Assembly (NCBI GenBank): GCA_036741235.1
Contig: DAINSQ010000020.1
Coordinates: 1 to 42,979, forward strand
Direction: 5' to 3'
From: JABWBR01 sp036741235
GTDB lineage: Bacteria; Bacteroidota; Bacteroidia; Chitinophagales; Saprospiraceae
DNA length: 42,979 bases
The first letter of the stretch is position 1, and each line of letters starts with the position of its first letter. The notes under the pieces were generated by a model. It saw nothing but the letters and a program-made list of their open reading frames with translations. It was not told the DNA's origin and made no database searches. The position numbers and the translations under genes are program-made. Below, in pieces: positions 8,670 through 17,559 of the stretch.

Positions 8670-10112
8670 ATGAAAATCCATAAATGGTCCGCGCTGTTGA
8701 TAGCCCTGCTTTTCGCAGGCGTTGTATCCGCCCAGTACGATGATGTGTACTACGACCCGGATACCGACGCCGGTTATTATAACAGCCACAACAACTCCAA
8801 TAGTTCCAATGACGCCTACGCTTATGGAGGCGACAATGACTATTACGACAGTGACGACTATGATTATTACGACGAGGACTACGACTACAGCTATTCCTCG
8901 CGAATCCGCCGTTTTCACCGCTCGTATTACGGGTTTGACTATTACGATCCCGTTTATGTCGATATGGTATATTACGATCCGTTTTTTACGCCGGGTCTGA
9001 CCGTATTGATCTACGACGATTTTTACTCCTTCAATAACTGGGCGAGCTGGCGGCGCTGGAACAGGTGGAACCGCTGGAACAACTGGAATGCCTGGGCCGG
9101 CTGGAACAGTTGGAACGGCTTCGGCTGGGGTTTCGGCTGGAATGCCTGGAGCCCCTGGAATACCTGGAACCCCTGGAATCCATGGAACCCGTGGAACAGC
9201 TGGAACGGCGGAGGCTGGGGCTGGAATGCCTGGGATCCCTGGTATGGCGGCGGTTTTTATTCCAACTTTTACTGCCCGCCGGCATGGGGCAACAATTACA
9301 ACTACAACACGGTCAACGTAGTGAATAATACGTATTACGGCCCTCGCGGCAGCGGTTCTACGCGTATTCCGCGATTGAACGACCGTACCATCCGCAACGA
9401 GACGCCCAAAGACGTTACCAATAACAGACCTGCCGATGTGATCGGCCAGCCCGTCGACCGCACCCGCGATACCGACACGCCGGTTGTGCGCGATATCCAG
9501 CGCGAAAAACCCGTTCAGGAACGCGACGCCGTTAAGGACCCCGCTCGCCGCAATACCGGCGAGGTAGTTCCCCGCACCGGCGATCCCGTTCAGGGCAACC
9601 CCCGCGAAGAGGTGAAGCAACCCGTTATTCGCGATAATAACGAGCCCAGGCGCGACGAGGAACTAATCCGCATATTCGGTGATGAAAAACCGCGCGAGCG
9701 CACGCGCGTTGACGAACCCCGCAACGAACGCCCGCGCACTGAGCCGCGTCTCGAAAGGCCGATGCCTGAACGCCCGCGCACAGAACCGCGCATGGAAAGA
9801 CCGATGCCCGAACCGCGCCGGGAGACCCCGCGTACGCAGGAACCCCGCCGCAGAGACGGCAATGACTCTCCTGCCGCTAATCCGACGCCTCGCCAACGCG
9901 AAAGCAATCCCGCTCCGCGCTACAACGACAGCAGCCGCGGCCGTTCTAACGACAGTGGCAGCAACCGTTCTTTCAATAGTAGCCCGAGCCCCTCGCGCAG
10001 CTTTGACAGCGGCGGCTCATCGCGTAGCAGTTCCGGCAGCAGTCGCTCCGGCAGCAGCGGCAGCAGCCGTTCCAATAGCGGCGGCTCTTCCCGCGGTCGC
10101 GGTGGGAATTGA
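8670..10112 (+). CDS. secreted four-zone low-complexity protein (D/Y-rich, W/N repeats, R/E/P repeats, S/G tail)
   Basis: A 480-residue protein of no family I recognise. Residues 1-22 are a clear Sec signal ending VVSAQ. Then come four compositionally distinct zones: an acidic, aromatic zone rich in D, Y, S and N (about 23-110); a tryptophan/asparagine zone of W-N-x-W-N type repeats with glycine (about 118-190), including WNPWNPWNPWNSWN; a charged zone (about 220-410) with ERPRTEPR/ERPMPE type tandem repeats; and a serine/glycine/arginine tail (about 420-480). It is likely exported and perhaps retained in the matrix or envelope; there is no T9SS sorting domain or lipobox. A strong terminator follows at 10135-10175. 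Frame choice is supported by the signal peptide and the absence of stops; the opposite-strand open frame is an artefact of the repeats. Confidence 0.75.
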   Translation: MKIHKWSALLIALLFAGVVSAQYDDVYYDPDTDAGYYNSHNNSNSSNDAYAYGGDNDYYDSDDYDYYDEDYDYSYSSRIRRFHRSYYGFDYYDPVYVDMVYYDPFFTPGLTVLIYDDFYSFNNWASWRRWNRWNRWNNWNAWAGWNSWNGFGWGFGWNAWSPWNTWNPWNPWNPWNSWNGGGWGWNAWDPWYGGGFYSNFYCPPAWGNNYNYNTVNVVNNTYYGPRGSGSTRIPRLNDRTIRNETPKDVTNNRPADVIGQPVDRTRDTDTPVVRDIQREKPVQERDAVKDPARRNTGEVVPRTGDPVQGNPREEVKQPVIRDNNEPRRDEELIRIFGDEKPRERTRVDEPRNERPRTEPRLERPMPERPRTEPRMERPMPEPRRETPRTQEPRRRDGNDSPAANPTPRQRESNPAPRYNDSSRGRSNDSGSNRSFNSSPSPSRSFDSGGSSRSSSGSSRSGSSGSSRSNSGGSSRGRGGN

Positions 10113-10134
10113 GTGAGTGAGAGAAAATAACCAT

Positions 10135-10175
10135 AAAAATGGGTGGAGGTGTGGCAACTATTTCCACCCATTTTT
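10135..10175 (+). terminator. rho-independent terminator after the low-complexity protein gene
   Basis: A perfect 13-base-pair stem pairs 10135-10147 (AAAAATGGGTGGA) with 10163-10175, with a 15-base loop, and the descending arm runs into eight T residues at 10171-10178. The flanking A-run makes the stem symmetrical, but the next gene is on the same strand, so plus-strand termination is the sensible reading. Confidence 0.85.
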
Positions 10176-10202
10176 TTTGACAAACGCAAAAAACAACCTG
10201 CC

Positions 10203-11669
10203 ATGAAATCCTATATTGCCGTCATCCTGATCATTTTCAGTTGTCAGGCGTTGGTGGCGCAAAGCATAACGGATGCCATTCGCTATTCATCGCTGGAAAT
10301 GAGCGGTACGGCGCGCTCGCTGGGTACAGGCGGCGCGATGGGCGCCCTGGGCGCTGATTTTTCGGTGCTGAGCACCAATCCTGCCGGATTAGCCTGGTAT
10401 CGCAACTCGGAATTCACCATTACGCCGGCCATCTTCACGTCGGGCGTAACTGCCAAGTTGAGCAACGTTGACGACAACGATCCATTTGAGACTTCGCGCA
10501 GCAACTTTGTATTGAGCAATTTTGGCGTGGTAGTGGCTTCGCAGCCTTCATCGGCCAACTGGCGGGCTTTCAACTTCGGCATGGGCATCAATCGCGTGGC
10601 CGATTTTAACCAGCGTTTTTATTATGAAGGCCAATCGGTGGGCTCTATTGTCAACCGCTTCCTGGAACAGGCCAACAGCGCCACCGGGCTGGAAGAATTC
10701 GAATCGCAGATCGCTTATGACGCCGGCGCCTTGATCGGCCCTGATAGCGACGGTTTTTACTACAGCGACTTTGACAACTCGCCCAATGCCCTTATACAGC
10801 GCGATCAAACCGTCTCTTGGCGCGGTTCTATTAATGAATTGGCGTTTGCCATGGCCGGCAATTACAAAGATCGCATCCTTATCGGAGCTACCATAGGTAT
10901 TCCGTTCCTGAGTTTCCGGGAAGAAAAATCGTATAACGAAGAAGACCCTGGCGACGGCGCGCAGGGCAACGTGCCATTCTTCGACAACCTGGCATTCAAT
11001 GAAAACCTCACCACTACCGGCGCGGGCGTCAACCTCAAACTGGGGATGGTTTTCCGCGTTAATCAGTGGGTGCGGCTGGGCGTAGCGGCTCACACTCCCA
11101 CGGCTTTTCGTCTTGAAGACAGTTACCGCAACGACATCACCTATGTGTATTCGGAAAACGGGACGCCTTACGAAGGTACCGCCGAATCACCCGATGGTTT
11201 GTTCGAATATAAATTGCGCACCCCTTGGCGATTGATTGGCAGCGTGGGCGTTATCGTCAAAAAACACGGGTTTATCACTGCCGAAGTTGAAGCCGTAGAT
11301 TATACAAGTGCAGAAATGCGTTTTGCCGGCTTTGAAAGCGAAGAGCGCGAAACCAACAACCAGATAGCCAATACGCTGACCATGGCCACCAATATGCGTG
11401 TGGGCGGCGAGCTGGCGCTCGATATCTTCCGCCTGCGGGCCGGTTTCGGGCTGCTGCAATCGCCCCTGGCCGATGAAAATACGGTCAACAGCAGTGTGAG
11501 CTTCGGCGTGGGTATTCGCGAAGAAAGCTTTTTCATCGACCTGGGCTACCGCCGGTACAACTTTAAAGAATCCTATACGCCCTATCTCACCTCGGGCGGC
11601 GAACCGCAGATTATTGACCGGGACATTACGAGCAACCGGTTTTTGTTCACGCTGGGATTCAGATTTTAA
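10203..11669 (+). CDS. OmpP1/FadL/TodX family outer-membrane protein
   Basis: A 488-residue predicted outer-membrane beta-barrel of the FadL-like hydrophobic-substrate transporter family. I choose the ATG at 10203 because it begins a normal signal peptide (MKSYIAVILIIFSCQALVAQ); the frame is open further upstream only through the terminator hairpin of the previous gene. After the signal comes the family pattern ALRYSS-like DAIRYSSLEMSGTARSLG, GGAMGALGADFSVLSTNPAG, followed by alternating barrel strands and a closing LFTLGFRF with the terminal aromatic residue typical of barrels inserted by BamA. The substrate is unknown. It probably has its own promoter, since a terminator lies just before it. 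Confidence 0.85.
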   Translation: MKSYIAVILIIFSCQALVAQSITDAIRYSSLEMSGTARSLGTGGAMGALGADFSVLSTNPAGLAWYRNSEFTITPAIFTSGVTAKLSNVDDNDPFETSRSNFVLSNFGVVVASQPSSANWRAFNFGMGINRVADFNQRFYYEGQSVGSIVNRFLEQANSATGLEEFESQIAYDAGALIGPDSDGFYYSDFDNSPNALIQRDQTVSWRGSINELAFAMAGNYKDRILIGATIGIPFLSFREEKSYNEEDPGDGAQGNVPFFDNLAFNENLTTTGAGVNLKLGMVFRVNQWVRLGVAAHTPTAFRLEDSYRNDITYVYSENGTPYEGTAESPDGLFEYKLRTPWRLIGSVGVIVKKHGFITAEVEAVDYTSAEMRFAGFESEERETNNQIANTLTMATNMRVGGELALDIFRLRAGFGLLQSPLADENTVNSSVSFGVGIREESFFIDLGYRRYNFKESYTPYLTSGGEPQIIDRDITSNRFLFTLGFRF

Positions 11670-11675
11670 ATCGTT

Positions 11676-11718
11676 ATTGGGAGAACAGTGGACAACGCCG
11701 TTCACTGTTCTTCTCAAT
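11676..11718 (+). terminator. hairpin downstream of the FadL-like gene
   Basis: ATTGGGAGAACAGTG at 11676-11690 pairs with 11703-11718 with one bulge, and an inner AAC/GTT extension is possible. It follows the stop of the plus-strand gene by a few bases but is followed by A residues, not T, so it is a non-canonical terminator or an mRNA-stabilising stem. It abuts the minus-strand terminator at 11719-11747. Confidence 0.45.
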
Positions 11719-11747
11719 AAAAAAAGCCGTCTCTTAACGGAGACGGC
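11719..11747 (-). terminator. rho-independent terminator of the 11784-12971 gene
   Basis: On the minus strand GCCGTCTC (11747-11740) pairs perfectly with GAGACGGC (11733-11726) around a six-base loop, followed by seven T residues (11725-11719). It lies 37 bases past the stop codon of the minus-strand gene. Confidence 0.9.
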
Positions 11748-11783
11748 CTCGATCCTGTATGAGAAACCCTTTACAAACCTTGG

Positions 11784-12971
11784 TTAAAGCGCTGCGGTAA
11801 TCACAGCGGGAGCAGCCTTAGCCGGCGCTTTCAGTTGGGGCGCCGGATAAGTATCAGGCTGCGGGGGCAGGCAGTTGCCTGCTTTGTTGTGCAGGTAAAT
11901 CACCTGCGTCATTCTCATAGTATTGCTTGCGCAATTGTCAATAACAAGCCAGTGGCGTTTCAGCACGCATCGGGTTCCGTCGAAAGTCGTTTCGTCGGTC
12001 CAAGTGGCGTGATAGCCGCATATCTCATTAACAGCAAATTGATCATTGGGGGTATCGGGGTTGCCATCGCGGTCGAAGACCGGATAGCCCATCAAATCCG
12101 GATGGGTCTCCGCACTTCCTGCAGCCGCCGGCGCGTCGATTCCGTCGCGGTTGGCAGGAAAAAGTACTTGCGCTATGGACGGGCGTTGGAAAGTAATAAA
12201 CTGGCAAAAAGAGGCCTCTTCGCCTGTTTCGTCGGCTGCCGTCCAATGCCGGCAGGTAACGCCCATAGCATTTGTAAGCAAACGAAACTGCGACAATTCG
12301 ACTGCGGCGTCCGGGGTGCTAGCATTGAGTTGCAGCGTCAATTGATCGCCGGGGCGTAGCAAGGGGGAGAAAAAGCGATCTTCCGCATTACCGGATACAA
12401 CCTGTTTTTCATTAACTAATACGGAAAAAAGATTGGAGCCCCCAACAACCCTCCAGCCAAACACTGCATATCCTTCTGCTGGTATGGCAATACGCCATTG
12501 AACCGTGCTTCCGGCATCCACGCTGACCAGAGCGCTATTGGCCCCTTCAACCAATAGCCCGTCGGGAGCTCCGGTGACATCTACCCCACCGTCACCATTA
12601 ATCTTTTGCCCCTCCCAGCGAGAGGGCGCAAAATATCCTGTAAATCCTTCCTGGTTGCAGCCCAGGTCGAAATATTCGTCCTTGTATGTTAATTGTATGG
12701 CGCGACCGCAGGGGCTATACACATCGGGTTGTGCCGAAATCGGGGCGCTACCCGTGTCAGTACATTCATAACTGAGGTGCCGGCCATTGAGCAGGGGGGA
12801 ACAAAATGCCGATATTGCCAGGGTTGGTTGTTGTGTGTTATTTGCGGGAAGCTGTTGAAAAGCCGGATTGCCGGCCCATAAGCCCAATGGCGCCGCCATG
12901 ATGGCTACGGCCAAATAGCATATTACGATAGGTAACTTGCCGTTTTGTCGGCTGAAGTCAATTGCGTTCAT
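11784..12971 (-). CDS. secreted cysteine-containing hypothetical protein
   Basis: A 395-residue protein when started at the ATG at 12971; the frame is open to 13037, but the inner start gives a normal signal peptide (MNAIDFSRQNGKLPIVICYLAVA... cleaved near LWAGNPA). The middle has beta-rich segments such as GSTVQWRIAIPAEG and GDQLTLQLNAS that resemble an accessory domain of extracellular proteins. The C-terminal third has several cysteines and the pattern C-x-L-K-R-H-W-L-V-I-D-N-C, which resembles the C-x(n)-R-x-W-x-x-x-D-x-C modules of large Saprospiraceae surface proteins. No T9SS sorting domain is visible; the end is alanine/proline-rich. Function unknown. Monocistronic, with a strong terminator downstream. 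Confidence 0.7.
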   Translation of the reverse strand: MNAIDFSRQNGKLPIVICYLAVAIMAAPLGLWAGNPAFQQLPANNTQQPTLAISAFCSPLLNGRHLSYECTDTGSAPISAQPDVYSPCGRAIQLTYKDEYFDLGCNQEGFTGYFAPSRWEGQKINGDGGVDVTGAPDGLLVEGANSALVSVDAGSTVQWRIAIPAEGYAVFGWRVVGGSNLFSVLVNEKQVVSGNAEDRFFSPLLRPGDQLTLQLNASTPDAAVELSQFRLLTNAMGVTCRHWTAADETGEEASFCQFITFQRPSIAQVLFPANRDGIDAPAAAGSAETHPDLMGYPVFDRDGNPDTPNDQFAVNEICGYHATWTDETTFDGTRCVLKRHWLVIDNCASNTMRMTQVIYLHNKAGNCLPPQPDTYPAPQLKAPAKAAPAVITAAL

Positions 12972-13457
12972 AGGGATGCGTTTTTCAAAAGCGCCAGGCA
13001 GATAGACAAGGTCGTCAATTGCGACAAACAAGCGCAATGGCGGCCGAAAATTTAACTATCAGAACCTTGGATTTGGAATAATTACAGAAATGTAATGTTC
13101 TCCAGGCGTGAGAAAAACACGGTGTGAAAGCAATCGAATTGCCTTTTTAATTGCGTACGTCATGGGATTATGCGGTTTAAGGGAAAATGAATTCTTCTTT
13201 TCGGTTAATTCCCGGGCATAACATTTAATTACACCCTGCTAATAACTTGTTTCCTGTTTTTTAACAAACAGAAACACAGACAGTACAAATATAGCATGTT
13301 TTTTAATGTGTGTAATACCGAAAACAGGGTATTTTTTATATTATAATTTTACAAAAACTATAAATAAATGATTATCAATTATTTAAAATTTTAAACTTTT
13401 TTCTTTTTTTTCTATTTAGTTGAAAGAAATTTCAAGGACACAAAATAATCGTCAAAT
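12972..13457. other. AT-rich divergent intergenic region
   Basis: 486 bases between the divergent starts of the secreted protein (minus) and the SRPBCC gene (plus). The part from about 13290 to 13457 is very AT-rich. A minus-strand TATATTTG at 13293-13286 fits the -7 consensus TAnnTTTG and would imply a leader of more than 300 bases; no matching -33 box is evident. I see no gene here. Confidence 0.4.
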
Positions 13458-13928
13458 ATGAAGGTCAAGCAAAAGATTTGGAAGCAATTCCTCCCGCTCG
13501 ATTTAGATACGGTATGGGCTTTTTTTTCGCGCCCGGAAAATCTGGATGCGATAACGCCCGAGGATATGTCGTTCGAGATTTTATCAGATATCAGCAAGAT
13601 GGAAATGTACCCGGGAATGATCGTACAATACCGGGTAATGCCCTTTCCCGGGGTGAAGATGAACTGGGTTACAGAAATCACACATGTTGCCGACCGGCGC
13701 TATTTTATTGACGAGCAGCGATTTGGTCCATACGCTTTTTGGCATCACCAGCATCATTTTGAGGAGGTCGAAGGCGGAGTGATGATGACCGATATTTTGC
13801 ACTACAAAGTACCATACGGCATCATTGGCACATTAGCCGATGCGATATTGGTAGACGGCCGCATCGAGCAGATTTTCACCTACAGAAAAAAAGCGGTGGA
13901 GAAAGTTTTTGGGATAACGGTGCGATGA
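13458..13928 (+). CDS. SRPBCC (START/Coq10-like) family protein
   Basis: A 156-residue single-domain protein with the helix-grip pattern of SRPBCC ligand-binding proteins. It opens with KQKIWKQFLPLDLDTVWAFFSRPENLDAITPEDMSF (read in parts), the usual strand and 'W-x-F-F-S-R-P-x-N-L' helix of the family, followed by PGMIVQYRVMPFPGVKMNW, and H-rich strands FWHHQHHFEEVEGG near residue 95, ending with the long C-terminal helix (VDGRIEQIFTYRKKAVEKVFG). Such proteins bind hydrophobic ligands; the ligand here is unknown. Some are annotated as cell-division inhibitors by distant similarity. It is flanked by divergent and convergent minus-strand genes, so it stands alone. Confidence 0.8.
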   Translation: MKVKQKIWKQFLPLDLDTVWAFFSRPENLDAITPEDMSFEILSDISKMEMYPGMIVQYRVMPFPGVKMNWVTEITHVADRRYFIDEQRFGPYAFWHHQHHFEEVEGGVMMTDILHYKVPYGIIGTLADAILVDGRIEQIFTYRKKAVEKVFGITVR

Positions 13929-13934
13929 CAGTTG

Positions 13935-13976
13935 AAAAAAACGGGCCGACGTCAAAGCAATTTGGCGCCGGCCCGT
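13935..13976 (-). terminator. rho-independent terminator of the metalloprotease gene
   Basis: On the minus strand CGGCCCGT-type arms (13976-13969 and 13948-13941) pair perfectly over eight bases, then run into T residues (complement of A 13935-13941). It sits 24 bases after the stop of the 14000-17386 gene. Confidence 0.82.
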
Positions 13977-13999
13977 CAACCTGACGGTCAATATTCAGG

Positions 14000-16900
14000 T
14001 TATTTATTCCTGGTCAACACAATACGTTTCGTAACATCAGCCACCCCTTCCGACTGTACGCGAATGAGGTACATACCGTTTTGGTAAGCTGACAGATCGA
14101 GTCTTTCAATAGACGTTTCAACGGCATCCAGTTCAATTGTGCGGAGCGCCTTGCCCTGTGCATCGAATACCTCCATGCGTACGGCGCGATTGGCATAAGC
14201 GCCCAGATTCACCATAACTTCTCCCTCGGAGGGGTTAGGGAATACATCCAGGTCGAGTTCGAGTTGAGCCGCATCGATGGGATTAGTATTGGGTGCTGCC
14301 AATGGAGAAGCGGCGCCGCTAACCACCACATTGTCGAAAATTGCCGTTGTAGTGGTATTCACGTTGATACTTTCGGCAAACAAGCCGACCTGCAAACAGG
14401 TAGGCAACATCAGGTTGGTAGCTGCGCCCACCTGTTGCCAGTTCACGCCGTTGGAAGAAACATAAAACGCAAAGCTATTGCCGGTGCGGGTTATGCGCAG
14501 CCAGTTCTGACCTTCCAGTACGGGGAATTGCTGGGTCTGGGCCATGGCATTAGGCAAACTGCGCAATACGCGGCGAACGATAGTTGACAACTGTGTTTTG
14601 AGCGCTACCTTTCTGCTGCCCGGCATAGCTGATTCGCGCATTTCAATGCCGGCCCATCCGAGGTTGCTCACGCTGGAAACCCTGGCCGTAATGCTGCCGT
14701 TGCCGCAGAGGCTGCGCCAGGCGGAATGCTGCAGGTCGGGGTTGTTGGAATAGCCGGTGGAAGTGAGCGTATACTGCCCTCCTTCCGTACAAGGCTTATA
14801 GATAGCGCTTCCCTGTGCATTACCGATATTGGCGTTGGTCCAACCGGCGGGAAGAGCCGTACCTTCCTGAACTGTTATCTGCGCGGTACAGTTAGCGGTA
14901 TTGCCGTTGCCGTCATTGACGCTTACCGTTACGGCAACTGTTTGTCCTACATGAGCACAGTTAACCGAGGCCGGCGATGCGCTTACAAAGTTGACCGTGC
15001 CGCAGTTGTCGGTAGAGGCGGCCTGGTTGAATACGTCGGCTGCCAGCAAAGTATAAGTACCTGCTGCATTGAGTGTCACCGTAGCGGTGCGGCAAACAGG
15101 ATTAGGCGGCGTATTGTCAACGCCGGCGGCGATACTTCTGGTATCGGTATCCGTACAGTTGCTTGTGCCGTTATCCGTCACCAAAATATTGTAGCTGCCA
15201 TCGGGCAGGTTGGTAAAGACGCCTGTGCCGTTGCTTTGATTTACGGGGCCGCTAATCGCGTAGGTAAGCGGACCGTTGCTGGTGGTTGCCGTCACGGTGA
15301 TGCTGCCGTTATTGGCATTGGGGCAGGTTTCGTTGGTAGAACTTACATTCGTAATTGCCAAATCGCAGGTAGATACGCATACTTCCAATCCCCATGAATT
15401 GATAGCGCCGCCGTCGCCGCTTGCATTATCATATACAGTGAGCGTCCACTGACCGTTAGCTGCTAATCCATTCAGAGAAGAAAACGGCGTAATCGGCTGA
15501 TAAGTGCCGGAAATAGCCGGCAGAGTATTACAGGTATTTTCGAAGTCAGAAGCCGTGAGTACGGCTGCGTCGCTAAAATTGACAAAAATATTATTATTAG
15601 TACATCCAAAACCGGAACCATTGTAACCTGGCCGGTCAAATAAGTTGATAACCGCCCCTGTTGGAGAAGTAAGCGTAGCACTCAGGTCGCCGACCCAGGA
15701 GTGGGTGATATCCAGTCCTAATAAACGCACACCCGTAATTGCTCCAGTAGCCGGTATATTCAATACAGAGGTTACAGTTGACGTACCGGTGACAGAAATG
15801 GCTTTAGGAACATCGGCGCTGACATAATACAGCGATGCGAGGGCATAGTCTTTACATCCTTGACTATCTTCCACCTGGATTTGATAACCACCCGTTGGCA
15901 ATCCCGTGAAAACGCCGGTATTATTGCTTTGATTAACCGGGCCGGTAATCGAATAAGTAATAGGACTTGCGGAAGAAGTAGCGGTAATCGTGATACTGCC
16001 GTTATTGGCATTGCAACTGGGTACCGTCGTATTAACGCCCGTAATATTGATGTCGCAAATAACACAGGCAGTACCTAAGCAAGTAGCGTTGGCCACTGTA
16101 TTGCGGAGAACGTTGCCGGGCTGGAGGCCGAAGCCAAGGTTAAAATTAACGCCTACCGGGTCGTTATGGCAATAGCTCATGATCGTACCGCCGCCGGCGG
16201 GGCTTCCCGGGAGGGGACAGTTAGCCACGTCCGTTTCAACATAACCTGCGCAGCCGTCAATAGCTGTATTATTGCCGTTCCACACGCAGGCGTGCGTATG
16301 GCGCGAGCCGATCAGGTGGCCCATTTCGTGGGCGAGGATCATCACTGTAAAAGAAAATACGGGCACATTCTCATAGAAATCGAGGATGCCGCTATAGCAG
16401 AGGCTTTCATCCGTATTCGGGTTGCAGATTCCGCTAAATCCCGCAGCGATACCGCCGTTATTTACCATAGCCACCAAGTGGCCCAGGTCGCCGTTGAAGG
16501 CGCCGGTGTTGGCTTGAAACTGTGACAAGTAGCTGCCTGCACTTGGCCCGGAGTATGGGGTGGGCGTATTCCAGACAAACATTTCTGAAATAGCCATGCC
16601 AATGTTCTCGGCATTGTACAACAGTACGTTTTGGTTAAAGGCGCCGGTTACATAGTTGGTGGCATTGGTTACACCGCCCTTGTTGTCTGTAACGGTTTTG
16701 TCTACTTCCACATAAACAGCGATACAATCGCCTGCGGCTTTTTCCGTAGCGCTGATTTCAGCCTCCGAATAACCGCGATGGTCGTCTTCCATACTGCAAT
16801 CAAAGTTGGGCTTTTGCAGCAAATCGCGATCCAGGTAAAGGATATGGCCTTTTTCGCTGTTTTCGAGTTTGCCGAGGTTGTAATTGCCGTTGTGGGTAAT

Positions 16901-17386
16901 AATCAAGCCCATCACCTCATTGTCAAAGACGCTGATAGCCACTTTCGAGTGCGGGTCGCCTTTCACCACCCCGTGAAAGTGCAGGCCGCCCTGATAGTCG
17001 TACGGCTTGCGGGGGTCGCTACTAACGTATACTTTAAAGCCCGGCGCAAAGATATGGGAGCGGTGCATTTGCAGCGTAATGGATTGATTGCCCTGGCCGG
17101 TGGGCAGGGTCAGGGAAAATTCCCGGGTGTTGTTTTTGAGGAATTCACCCGCTTTTTTGTCGTCAAAATTGAGGATGACGCCGGCGCGAACAATGTTGGA
17201 ATAATTTTCGGTTGCAGAAGTCCAACCAGGGCTAAACAGTTCGACCGGTTTGGCCGGTTTGCCCTGCACTTGGGTTTCATAGACATGTTGCTGATGAAGA
17301 GGTTTTTGCGCCGAAATCGGCAGCGTTAACCCCACAAACAAGAGCAGGTGTAAAACAAGAAACTGGAGGTTCTTTTTTGTGAGCAT
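14000..17386 (-). CDS. T9SS-exported M12-type (reprolysin-like) zinc metalloprotease
   Basis: About 1128 residues from the ATG at 17386 (another ATG directly before it at 17389; the upstream extension to 17440 lacks signal character). The signal peptide runs to LTLPISAQ. A prodomain-like region precedes the metzincin catalytic motif HEMGHLIGSRH starting at residue 353, which matches HExxHxxGxxH and should bind one zinc. Next come an SprB-like repeat, a proprotein-convertase P-type domain (LLGLDITHSWVGDLSATL, NLFDRPG, SWGLEVC), another SprB-like repeat, an HYR-like segment, a DUF1349-like laminin-G fold (WAGIEMRES, FAFYVSSNGVNW), and a type A T9SS sorting domain (DVFPNPSEGEVMVNLG, LSAYQNGMYLIRV). 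Likely an extracellular protease carried to the surface by T9SS. Monocistronic; terminator at 13935-13976. Confidence 0.9.
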   Translation of the reverse strand: MLTKKNLQFLVLHLLLFVGLTLPISAQKPLHQQHVYETQVQGKPAKPVELFSPGWTSATENYSNIVRAGVILNFDDKKAGEFLKNNTREFSLTLPTGQGNQSITLQMHRSHIFAPGFKVYVSSDPRKPYDYQGGLHFHGVVKGDPHSKVAISVFDNEVMGLIITHNGNYNLGKLENSEKGHILYLDRDLLQKPNFDCSMEDDHRGYSEAEISATEKAAGDCIAVYVEVDKTVTDNKGGVTNATNYVTGAFNQNVLLYNAENIGMAISEMFVWNTPTPYSGPSAGSYLSQFQANTGAFNGDLGHLVAMVNNGGIAAGFSGICNPNTDESLCYSGILDFYENVPVFSFTVMILAHEMGHLIGSRHTHACVWNGNNTAIDGCAGYVETDVANCPLPGSPAGGGTIMSYCHNDPVGVNFNLGFGLQPGNVLRNTVANATCLGTACVICDINITGVNTTVPSCNANNGSITITATSSASPITYSITGPVNQSNNTGVFTGLPTGGYQIQVEDSQGCKDYALASLYYVSADVPKAISVTGTSTVTSVLNIPATGAITGVRLLGLDITHSWVGDLSATLTSPTGAVINLFDRPGYNGSGFGCTNNNIFVNFSDAAVLTASDFENTCNTLPAISGTYQPITPFSSLNGLAANGQWTLTVYDNASGDGGAINSWGLEVCVSTCDLAITNVSSTNETCPNANNGSITVTATTSNGPLTYAISGPVNQSNGTGVFTNLPDGSYNILVTDNGTSNCTDTDTRSIAAGVDNTPPNPVCRTATVTLNAAGTYTLLAADVFNQAASTDNCGTVNFVSASPASVNCAHVGQTVAVTVSVNDGNGNTANCTAQITVQEGTALPAGWTNANIGNAQGSAIYKPCTEGGQYTLTSTGYSNNPDLQHSAWRSLCGNGSITARVSSVSNLGWAGIEMRESAMPGSRKVALKTQLSTIVRRVLRSLPNAMAQTQQFPVLEGQNWLRITRTGNSFAFYVSSNGVNWQQVGAATNLMLPTCLQVGLFAESINVNTTTTAIFDNVVVSGAASPLAAPNTNPIDAAQLELDLDVFPNPSEGEVMVNLGAYANRAVRMEVFDAQGKALRTIELDAVETSIERLDLSAYQNGMYLIRVQSEGVADVTKRIVLTRNK

Positions 17387-17559
17387 CATTGAATAGATTT
17401 TAGGTGAAAAATATGTGTATATGTCAAGTTTCAATATCAATTACTAATATTATCTCATCACAACGATGTGCATGATACGGTTAAAAAAATAAATAGTTTC
17501 ACTTTTTTCGTTTTTTACTAATATTGATCAATGAAAAAACACTCATATCAAACCTCATC

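Noticed and set aside
9031..9330. Tandem DNA repeats that could suggest a CRISPR-like array
   Set aside because: They are short codon repeats for W-N units in a long open frame, with no separate spacers.
8595..9620. 341-codon minus-strand open frame with V/I and P/G repeats
   Set aside because: It is the complement of the repetitive low-complexity gene; the signal peptide, terminator and D/Y zone favour the plus strand.
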